A DNA stretch of 7,724 nt. Source: Acetobacteraceae bacterium (GTDB lineage: Bacteria > Pseudomonadota > Alphaproteobacteria > Acetobacterales > Acetobacteraceae). The stretch spans positions 1 through 7,724 of the forward strand of contig CANJXD010000267.1 of the NCBI GenBank assembly GCA_947478535.1. Direction: 5' to 3'. Below are positions 1 through 5,225 of the stretch, piece after piece (the first letter of the stretch is position 1; the number at the start of each line of letters is the position of its first letter). The translations under genes were made by a program, and so were the position numbers. The notes under the pieces were generated by a model. The model was given only the letters and a program-made list of their open reading frames with translations. It was not told where the DNA came from and ran no database searches.

Positions 1-1096
1 GAGCTTCGTCACCCAGGAAGACGTCTTCGCCGCCATCGAGCCGGTGCTGGCCGGCGTTTTCCAGGAATTCTGCGATTTCTCCGGCACGAAGCGCGCTGTG
101 ACGCCGGCGCCGTTCCCGCGGATTCCGTTCGATACGGCGATGCTCGAATTCGGCTCCGACAAGCCGGATCTGCGGAACCCGCTGCGGATCAGGGACGTGA
201 CGGCGCATTTCGCCGGTGGGTCCTTCGGGCTGTTCGCGAAGATCGCGGCCTCCGGCGGCGTGGTGCGTGCCATCCCGGCCCCAGGCGCGGCCAGCCAGCC
301 CCGGCGCTTCTTCGACCAGTTGAATGAATGGGCGCGGGCCGAGGGCGCTGGCGGGCTGGGCTACATGACCTTCGAGGCCGGCGTCGGCGCCGGCCCGATC
401 GCCAAGAACCTGGAAGCCGACCGCGCGGCGGCGATCCGCGATGCCCTCGGCCTGGGGGATGGCGACGCCGTCTTCTTCGCCGCCGGCAAGGTGGAAGAGG
501 CCGCCAAGCTCGCCGGCAAGGCGCGCACGAAGATCGGCAACGATCTCGGTCTGGTCGAGAAGGATGCCTATAGATTTTGTTGGGTTACCGATTTCCCGAT
601 GTACGAACTGAACGAGGAAACCGGCCAGATCGACTTCAGCCACAACCCCTTCTCCATGCCGCAGGGGGAGCTGGAGGCGCTGAACACGATGAACCCGCTG
701 GATATCAAGGCCTACCAGTACGACATCGTCTGCAACGGCATCGAGCTGTCCTCCGGCGCCATCCGCAACCATCGGCCGGACATCATGCTCCGCGCGTTTG
801 AGATCGCGGGCTATGGCGCGGAGGTCGTGGAAGCGCGCTTCGGCGGCATGCTGAACGCCTTCCGCTACGGCGCCCCCCCGCATGGTGGCTCCGCCCCCGG
901 CATCGACCGCATCGTCATGCTGCTGGCGGATGAGCCGAATATTCGTGAAGTAATTTTGTTTCCTATGAATCAGCAGGCCGAAGACCTGATGATGGGCGCC
1001 CCGGCCACGGTCGATGCCGCACGTCTGAAGGAACTCTCGATCAAACTGGACCTGCCCCCGGCGAAGGGTGGTGCGGGAACGCCCAAGGCGTCCTAA
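1..1096 (+). CDS. aspS: Aspartyl-tRNA synthetase, C-terminal part (5' truncated by window)
   Basis: This class IIb aminoacyl-tRNA synthetase charges tRNA-Asp (and tRNA-Asn if non-discriminating) with aspartate in the cytoplasm. The frame is open from base 2 to the TAA at 1094-1096. The N-terminal anticodon-binding domain and motif 1 lie upstream, outside the window. About 365 residues of a usual ~590-600 are visible. In order they show the bacterial GAD insertion domain (about 170-540), the WVTDFPM active-site strand (about 581-601), the segment [13 protein letters not shown] (about 744-782), and class II motif 3 as [10 protein letters not shown] (about 896-927). [10 protein letters not shown] and the Pro-rich C-terminal tail follow. 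The [10 protein letters not shown] form is the one I associate with alphaproteobacterial enzymes. Whether the enzyme is discriminating cannot be judged, because the deciding anticodon-domain residues are missing. Two short AT-rich rare-codon patches (569-586 and 938-970) stand out in an otherwise GC-rich gene. The next gene begins 30 bp downstream on the same strand, so cotranscription is possible. Confidence 0.97.
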   Translation, partial: SFVTQEDVFAAIEPVLAGVFQEFCDFSGTKRAVTPAPFPRIPFDTAMLEFGSDKPDLRNPLRIRDVTAHFAGGSFGLFAKIAASGGVVRAIPAPGAASQPRRFFDQLNEWARAEGAGGLGYMTFEAGVGAGPIAKNLEADRAAAIRDALGLGDGDAVFFAAGKVEEAAKLAGKARTKIGNDLGLVEKDAYRFCWVTDFPMYELNEETGQIDFSHNPFSMPQGELEALNTMNPLDIKAYQYDIVCNGIELSSGAIRNHRPDIMLRAFEIAGYGAEVVEARFGGMLNAFRYGAPPHGGSAPGIDRIVMLLADEPNIREVILFPMNQQAEDLMMGAPATVDAARLKELSIKLDLPPAKGGAGTPKAS

Positions 1097-1126
1097 GTCT
1101 AGGCGACAGCGCCCGCCGGAGATTCC

Positions 1127-1987
1127 ATGGCCCAGCCTCGCCGCCTGACCCTCGCCGCCGCCTTCTGCCTGTTGGCGGCCCCCGGCTTCGCCCAATCCCC
1201 CGCCGTCACGGCGGGGCCACGCGGCGGCGTCGCGGAGCAGGCGATGGCGCAGGGCATCGCCCGCATGGTCGCCCACCGGGCCGCCTATCGGCTCGATCTC
1301 GGGGAGGGCCGGAACTCCGGCATCACCACGGTGCGTGGCGCGATGGTCTTCGATGTCGCCGATGCCTGTGAAGGATGGGCGACCCGCCAGCGCATGACCA
1401 TGACGGTGACGGACCGCGACGGCCAGGATGTCGAGACATCCTCGGACTACGCGACCTTCGAGGCCAAGGACAATTCAAGCCTCCGCTTTTCCCTGACCCA
1501 GACGACGCAGGGCGCCGTCAGCCAGCGTGTGGCCGGGGAGGCGACGCTGAAGCCCGATGGGTCCGGCACCATCCGCTACAGCGAACCCGCGGGGCGGGAG
1601 GATGAACTGCCCCCCGGTACGCTGCTGCCGATGCGCCACACGGTGTTGGCCGTGGAAACCGCCCGCGCCGGCCGCCGCCTGATCGCCGCGCCCCTTTTCG
1701 ACGGCACGACGGATGAGGGCGCGCAGGATACCACCACCGTCATCGCCGGCTGGGCGGGTGCCTCCGGCACGCCACGCTTCCCCCTGCTGGCGGACCAGGC
1801 TTCGGGCCGCATGCGGATCGCCTTCTTCGAACGCGGCGCGGCCTCGGGCGGCGCGTCCCAGCCGCAATACGAGGTCGGGCTGCGGTATTTCGAGAACGGT
1901 GTGGCGGATGAGATCGTGATGGATTTCGGCGAATTCTCCGTCTCCGGGCAGATCCTCGAACTGGCGGCCGTGCCTGGCGGCTGCTGA
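1127..1987 (+). CDS. EipB-family (DUF1849) periplasmic cell-envelope integrity protein
   Basis: This 286-residue protein is predicted to be periplasmic. A Sec-type signal peptide covers roughly residues 1-22 (basic MAQPRR, then a hydrophobic Ala/Leu core, with cleavage likely after GFA). The mature part resembles the DUF1849/EipB family. Matching features are an early HRAAYRLDL segment, the GAMVFDVADACEGW region, ELPPGTLLPMRHT in the middle, and a late YFENGVADEIVMDF segment before the C-terminal strand. In Brucella, EipB is a beta-spiral periplasmic protein required for envelope integrity and virulence, and it carries a conserved disulfide. Here Cys81 and the very last residue, Cys286, are the only cysteines in the mature protein and would fit that pair. 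A GGAG at 1118-1121, 5 bases before the ATG, supports the start. The gene sits 30 bp after aspS and converges with the asparaginase gene 29 bp away. Family assignment is from remembered motifs, and the exact role in this organism is inferred. Confidence 0.82.
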   Translation: MAQPRRLTLAAAFCLLAAPGFAQSPAVTAGPRGGVAEQAMAQGIARMVAHRAAYRLDLGEGRNSGITTVRGAMVFDVADACEGWATRQRMTMTVTDRDGQDVETSSDYATFEAKDNSSLRFSLTQTTQGAVSQRVAGEATLKPDGSGTIRYSEPAGREDELPPGTLLPMRHTVLAVETARAGRRLIAAPLFDGTTDEGAQDTTTVIAGWAGASGTPRFPLLADQASGRMRIAFFERGAASGGASQPQYEVGLRYFENGVADEIVMDFGEFSVSGQILELAAVPGGC

Positions 1988-2016
1988 TTCAGGACCGGCC
2001 AAGAGTGCTGTAGGGG

Positions 2017-3021
2017 TTACGCCCGGTCGAACAGGTCCTGGATCGCCGCCCGGTCCTTGGTCCGGGTCAGCGCCAGCATCAGCAGCACCCGCGCCTTCTG
2101 CGGCGTCAGGTTGTCGGCGTTGAGGAACCCTTCCTCCCGATACCGCTTCGCCGGGAAGCTCCGCCCCGACATGGCGCGGGAGGAGAGTGCCACGACGCAG
2201 CCCTGCGCCAGCGCCTCCGCCAGCGCGGCGCGTTCCGCCGGCGTCGTGAAGCCCGGCGCGAAGGCCGCGGCGATGATCCCCTGTGCGCCGGCCTGCAGGA
2301 AGGCAGGCACCGCCACGCCATCGCCGCCGGCGACGGAGTACAAAACATCGACGCGCGGCGGCACGGCCAGCCCTGCCACATCGAAACGCTCGGCATCCGC
2401 CAGCACCCGCACCGGGCGGCGCCAATAGGTGATGCGGTCCGAATCGGCATGGCCAAGGACCCCGACATCGGGGCTGCGGAAGGTCTGCATCCGGCCGGTG
2501 GACGTCTTCGTCACCTCTCGTGCCGCCTGGATTTCGTCATTCAGCACGACCAGCGCGCCCATGCCGCGGGACCCCGGGTCGCCGGCCACGCGCACGGCCT
2601 TCACCAGGTTCATGTGCCCATCGGTGGAAAGCCCCGTGAAAGGCCGCTGCGCGCCGGTCACCACCACCGGCATATCGCCCGGCACCGTCAGCGAGAGGAA
2701 ATAGGCCGTCTCCTCCAGTGTTGCCGTGCCATGGGTGATCACCACACCCGCGAGGTCCGGATGCTCCGCGCGCAGCGCGGCGATCCGCGCCAGCAGCGCC
2801 ACCCAGTCTGACCAGCCGATGGCGGTGGAGGGGATGGCCTTGTAGGGAACCGCGATTACCTCCGCGACCTCGGCCAGGGCCGGGATGCCGGCGACCAGCT
2901 GCGCCGCATCGAGGATCGGCCGGCCAGAGGAGGCATAATCCTGCACATCCAGCGGGCTCAGCCCTTGGGAGGCGATGGTGCCGCCGGTGCCGATGACCGC
3001 GACTTTTGGCAGTTTCTTCAT
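2017..3021 (-). CDS. Cytoplasmic asparaginase/glutaminase-family amidohydrolase with variant HGTA motif
   Basis: This is a 334-residue member of the L-asparaginase I/II family, which hydrolyses asparagine (or related amides) to aspartate and ammonia. There is no signal peptide, so it is probably cytoplasmic. Visible landmarks are the N-terminal GTGGTIAS with candidate nucleophile Thr15, a possible flap Tyr29, the second catalytic-threonine motif HGTATLEET (Thr99), VTGAQRP (residues 121-127), VTKT with catalytic Lys172, and the C-terminal NLTPQKARVLLMLALT. The family's usual second motif is HGTDT. Here the Asp (Asp90 in E. coli AnsB numbering, which contacts the substrate alpha-amino group) is Ala100, encoded by GCA at 2724-2722. 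Substrate range may therefore differ from a standard asparaginase. The frame stays open upstream to an ATG at 3108, but I chose the ATG at 3021: it starts the conserved MKKLPKVAVIGTGGT, has an AGGGG ribosome-binding site shortly upstream, and overlaps the thioesterase stop as ATGA. Translational coupling with that gene is likely. Confidence 0.9.
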   Translation of the reverse strand: MKKLPKVAVIGTGGTIASQGLSPLDVQDYASSGRPILDAAQLVAGIPALAEVAEVIAVPYKAIPSTAIGWSDWVALLARIAALRAEHPDLAGVVITHGTATLEETAYFLSLTVPGDMPVVVTGAQRPFTGLSTDGHMNLVKAVRVAGDPGSRGMGALVVLNDEIQAAREVTKTSTGRMQTFRSPDVGVLGHADSDRITYWRRPVRVLADAERFDVAGLAVPPRVDVLYSVAGGDGVAVPAFLQAGAQGIIAAAFAPGFTTPAERAALAEALAQGCVVALSSRAMSGRSFPAKRYREEGFLNADNLTPQKARVLLMLALTRTKDRAAIQDLFDRA

Positions 3022-3452
3022 GCGGGTACCCCTGGTTCGATGACCGCGGTGGTGAGGCGGGAGACGCAGGCGAGCTTGCCATCCGGCCGGCGGATCTCGG
3101 TCTGCCACACATGGGTCCGCCGCCCCCGGTGAAGCGGCGTGCAGATGGCGGTGACGAACTGGCCCTTCGGCACGGCGGCCATGTGGTTCGCATTCACCTC
3201 GATGCCGACGGCGGAAAAGCCATCCGGCAGGGTCATGATGCAGGCCAGCGTGCCGAGCGATTCCGAGAGCACGACGCTCGCCCCGCCATGCAGCATGCCG
3301 AAGGGCTGCACCGTGCGTTCATCCACCGGCATGGTCGCGTGCAGCGCCTCCGCGGCCACGTCCGTGACGCGGATGCCGAGCAGGCCGGACAGGCTGCCGC
3401 CCATCCGTTCCGTGATGAACTCCGCGGTCCAGTCCCGCTTCCAGATCGACAT
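3018..3452 (-). CDS. Hotdog-fold acyl-CoA thioesterase, MenI/YdiI (PaaI-like) type
   Basis: This 144-residue protein is predicted to be a cytoplasmic hotdog-fold thioesterase that hydrolyses an acyl- or aroyl-CoA. It closely resembles E. coli YdiI/MenI along its whole length. Matching segments are IWKR at the N-terminus, ATMPVDERT, QPFGMLHGGASVVLSESLG (residues 49-67), VGIEVNANH, and the PLHRGRRTHVWQTEI to SRLTTAV region near the end. The catalytic carboxylate of the family maps to Glu64 and the conserved active-site His to His55. In E. coli this enzyme acts on 1,4-dihydroxy-2-naphthoyl-CoA in menaquinone synthesis. If this organism uses ubiquinone, as most of its presumed relatives do, another substrate is more likely, so I give no gene symbol. 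The start ATG at 3452-3450 has an AGGGA 8 bases upstream. It is first in an operon, and its TGA overlaps the ATG of the asparaginase-family gene by 4 bases. Confidence 0.9.
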   Translation of the reverse strand: MSIWKRDWTAEFITERMGGSLSGLLGIRVTDVAAEALHATMPVDERTVQPFGMLHGGASVVLSESLGTLACIMTLPDGFSAVGIEVNANHMAAVPKGQFVTAICTPLHRGRRTHVWQTEIRRPDGKLACVSRLTTAVIEPGVPA

Positions 3453-3462
3453 GCGCGCATCC

Positions 3463-3484
3463 CTGACTGAGCCGCGCCAGTCAG
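3463..3484. promoter_or_regulatory. 7-8-7 dyad (CTGACTG/CAGTCAG) upstream of the thioesterase gene
   Basis: A perfect inverted repeat, CTGACTG (3463-3469) and CAGTCAG (3478-3484), is separated by 8 bases. It ends 10 bases before the thioesterase start codon on the minus strand. It touches the AGGGA ribosome-binding site, so it could be an operator or, if transcribed, a hairpin that limits ribosome access. Immediately next to it, the start codon itself sits in the palindrome ATGCGCGCAT (3451-3460). The symmetry is seen directly. Function is inferred. Confidence 0.4.
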
Positions 3485-3522
3485 CGCGGAGGCGGGGACG
3501 GGCGTCAAGGCCATCGCCACGC

Positions 3523-3552
3523 TTGGGCTGGCCGCCACACTCGGTCTATGGT
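3523..3552 (+). promoter_or_regulatory. Weak sigma-70-like promoter candidate for the alpha/beta hydrolase
   Basis: TTGGGC (3523-3528) and TATGGT (3547-3552) are separated by 18 bases and lie about 30 bases before the hydrolase start codon. The match to consensus is partial (3-4 of 6 in each box). The rest of the 129-bp divergent region (3453-3581), apart from the dyad at 3463-3484, shows nothing else I can name. Confidence 0.25.
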
Positions 3553-3581
3553 GTCGTCAATCGATCCTCGGAGACGGCCAG

Positions 3582-4613
3582 ATGCACCGACGCAACATCC
3601 TCGCCGCGCCCGCGCTGGCTGCCGCCGCCACGGCCCTGCCGGCCGCGGCCCAGGCCCAGCCGCGCATCGTGACCGAGGAATTCATGGTCAAGGCGACGGA
3701 TGGGGAAGGGGAGATCTTCGTCCGCAACAAGCGGCCGGAGGGGCTCACCGCCTCCGCCTCCCGCACCCTGCTGTTCGTGCATGGCGCGACCTATCCCGCG
3801 CATAGCGCCTTTGACCTGCCGCTCGGCGGCTTGTCCTGGATGGACTACATCGCCGGGCGCGGCTTCGATGTCTGGTGCATGGATATCCGCGGCTATGGTC
3901 GCTCGACCCGCCCCGCCGCCATGGGCCAGCCGCCGGAAGCCAATCCGCCGCTGATGACCGGGGAGACCGCGGTGGCCGATGTCGGCGCCGTCGCCGCCTT
4001 CGTCCGCGGGCGCCGCAACCTGCCGAAGCTCGTGCATATGGGCTGGTCCTGGGGCACCTCCATCATGGGCCGCTTCGCGGCGGACAATCCCACCCTGGTC
4101 GAGCGCCTGGTGCTCTACGCGCCGGTCTGGCTGCGCGATCCGCCGGCCCAGCCGCTGCCCGCGCTCGGCGCCTGGCGCGCGGTGACGCAGGCGCAGGCGC
4201 GGGATCGTTGGGTTGCCGGCGTGCCCGAAGCCAAGCGCGATGCACTGATCCCGCCGGGCTGGTTCGAGCATTGGGCCGGCGTGACCTGGGCCTCGGACCC
4301 GGAAGGGCTGCGCCAGAATCCCTCCGTCCTGCGGGCGCCGAACGGCTCCCAGGCCGATTCCCGCGCCTTCTGGCAGCAGGGCCGGCCCTTCTACGACCCT
4401 GCCAAGATCACGGCGCCGACGCTGCTGGTCGTCGCGGAATGGGACCAGGATACGCCGCCCGCCTTGGCTGTCGCCCTGTTCCCGCGCCTGACGGCGAGCC
4501 CGGGCAAGCGGCTGGTCCTGCTGGCGGAGGGCACCCACACCATCATGATGGAACGCAACCGCGGCACGCTGTTCCAGGCCGTGCAGGTGTTTCTGGAGGA
4601 AGCGGCGGCCTGA
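3582..4613 (+). CDS. Exported alpha/beta hydrolase with Tat-like signal
   Basis: This 343-residue serine hydrolase of the alpha/beta-hydrolase fold is probably periplasmic. The N-terminus has twin arginines at positions 3-4 (HRRNILAAP) followed by an Ala-rich stretch ending in AQA. This resembles a short Tat signal peptide with cleavage near residue 25. The mature part shows the oxyanion-region LLFVHGATYP (63-72), MDIRGYGRS (100-108), and the nucleophile elbow GWSWG with Ser156. The candidate acid is Asp288 (less likely Asp290) in AEWDQDTPP, and the catalytic His is His319 in EGTHT. The lid region between about 185 and 270 is rich in Trp and Pro. The substrate cannot be told from sequence; an esterase or lipase-like activity is typical of the family. 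A GGAGA (3570-3574) 7 bases upstream supports the start. The gene is divergent from the thioesterase/asparaginase pair, and the next plus-strand gene is 135 bp downstream. Confidence 0.88.
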   Translation: MHRRNILAAPALAAAATALPAAAQAQPRIVTEEFMVKATDGEGEIFVRNKRPEGLTASASRTLLFVHGATYPAHSAFDLPLGGLSWMDYIAGRGFDVWCMDIRGYGRSTRPAAMGQPPEANPPLMTGETAVADVGAVAAFVRGRRNLPKLVHMGWSWGTSIMGRFAADNPTLVERLVLYAPVWLRDPPAQPLPALGAWRAVTQAQARDRWVAGVPEAKRDALIPPGWFEHWAGVTWASDPEGLRQNPSVLRAPNGSQADSRAFWQQGRPFYDPAKITAPTLLVVAEWDQDTPPALAVALFPRLTASPGKRLVLLAEGTHTIMMERNRGTLFQAVQVFLEEAAA

Positions 4614-4748
4614 CGGTCATTTCGAGGGGGGCGGAGGTTACGAAATTTTTGCCCTTTTCACCGTAGGGTTGCCATTGCGCGGCCCCGATCCGCGCAGAAT
4701 CATTGCCACGCCGCCGGATGTCCCGGCGGGCCCTCCGAGGATGCTTCC
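4614..4748. other. Intergenic region with an AT-rich block
   Basis: This 135-bp gap separates the hydrolase from the small exported protein. Bases 4638-4660 form a distinctly AT-rich block (GAAATTTTTGCCCTTTT core) in otherwise GC-rich DNA, which is a reasonable place for a promoter of the downstream gene. TTGCCC (4649-4654) and TTGCCA (4669-4674) could be -35 boxes, but I see no -10 hexamer at proper spacing. No terminator hairpin is convincing here. Confidence 0.35.
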
Positions 4749-5102
4749 ATGATGATCTTCCGCCGCGCCCTGCCCATGCGCCTTGCCCTGACGGCCGCCA
4801 TCGGCGCGGCAGCCATGACCCTGGCCGCGCCGGCGATGGCGCAGACCAATGACCCGTCCTTCCGCATGAACAACCGCTCCGGCACCACCATCAACGAGGT
4901 CTATATCTCCTCCTCCAATGACCAGAACTGGGGGAATGACCGCCTCGGCGCGAATGTGCTGGCGAATGGCCAGTCCTATGTCTTCAACCTGCCGTCGGGC
5001 CAGTGCATGAACGATGTGAAGGTCGTTTACGAAAATGGCCGGTCGCAGGAATGGCGTAATCGCGACACCTGCCAGATCAAGGACTTCAACATCACCCCCT
5101 GA
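4749..5102 (+). CDS. Small exported protein of unknown function
   Basis: This 117-residue protein begins with a clear Sec signal peptide (about 1-31: basic MMIFRRALPMR, an Ala/Leu-rich core, and cleavage after APAMA). It leaves a mature protein of about 86 residues. The mature part contains FRMNNRSGTTINEVYISSS, NWGNDRLGANVL, GQCMNDVKVVYENGRSQEWRN and a terminal DTCQI segment. Cys86 and Cys108 are its only cysteines and could form a disulfide. I associate the pattern (asymmetric polar strands, WG.D.LG, C..DV.VVY..GR) with short uncharacterised secreted proteins common in alphaproteobacteria, but I know no function for them. A GAGGA at 4737-4741 supports the ATG at 4749, with a second ATG following directly at 4752. 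The gene has its own upstream intergenic region and converges with the histidine kinase gene across a hairpin and tandem repeat. Confidence 0.85.
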   Translation: MMIFRRALPMRLALTAAIGAAAMTLAAPAMAQTNDPSFRMNNRSGTTINEVYISSSNDQNWGNDRLGANVLANGQSYVFNLPSGQCMNDVKVVYENGRSQEWRNRDTCQIKDFNITP

Positions 5103-5110
5103 TCGCGGCC

Positions 5111-5133
5111 GGGGGGCGGCTTGTCTGCCCCTC
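5111..5133 (+). terminator. GC-rich hairpin after the small exported protein
   Basis: Bases 5111-5117 (GGGGGGC) can pair with 5127-5133 (GCCCCTC). This gives a 7-bp stem with one G-U pair and a 9-base loop, starting 8 bases after the stop codon. There is no U-tract, so intrinsic termination is uncertain; such stems are often proposed as terminators in GC-rich genomes. The hairpin competes with the tandem repeat that follows. Confidence 0.35.
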
Positions 5134-5225
5134 TAGCCCCGGGCCCGTCTATCCCCGGGCCCGTCTATCCCTGGGCCCGTCTATCCCTGGGCCCGTCTAT
5201 CCCTGGGCCCGTCTATCCCTGGGCC
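5125..5225. repeat. 16-bp tandem repeat, five copies plus degenerate ends
   Basis: Five consecutive 16-base units occupy 5141-5220. The consensus is GGGCCCGTCTATCCCT; the first unit ends in C instead of T and the other four are identical. A degenerate unit precedes the array (5125-5140, 12 of 16 matching), and a partial GGGCC follows at 5221-5225. Each unit carries the palindrome GGGCCC, so neighbouring units can pair as 6-bp stems with 10-base loops on either strand. The array fills the convergent gap between the small exported protein and the histidine kinase. The kinase's final codons and TAG stop (5215-5213) lie inside the last unit. Near-identity of the copies suggests recent expansion and probable copy-number variation between strains. 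Confidence 0.97.

Noticed and set aside
1993..2028. GACCGG/CCGGTC inverted repeat between the convergent EipB-family and asparaginase genes, as a terminator
   Set aside because: The stem is only 6 bp with a 24-base loop and no U-tract, and part of it lies in coding sequence. It is easily expected by chance in this GC content.
3022..3108. A 29-codon N-terminal extension of the asparaginase from an upstream ATG
   Set aside because: The extension is Arg/His/Pro-rich, overlaps the thioesterase coding sequence and has no family counterpart. The ATG at 3021 begins the conserved domain and overlaps the upstream stop as ATGA.
5125..5225. The repeat array as a CRISPR or attachment site
   Set aside because: The 16-bp units abut directly with no spacers. 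No cas, integrase or phage genes are nearby.
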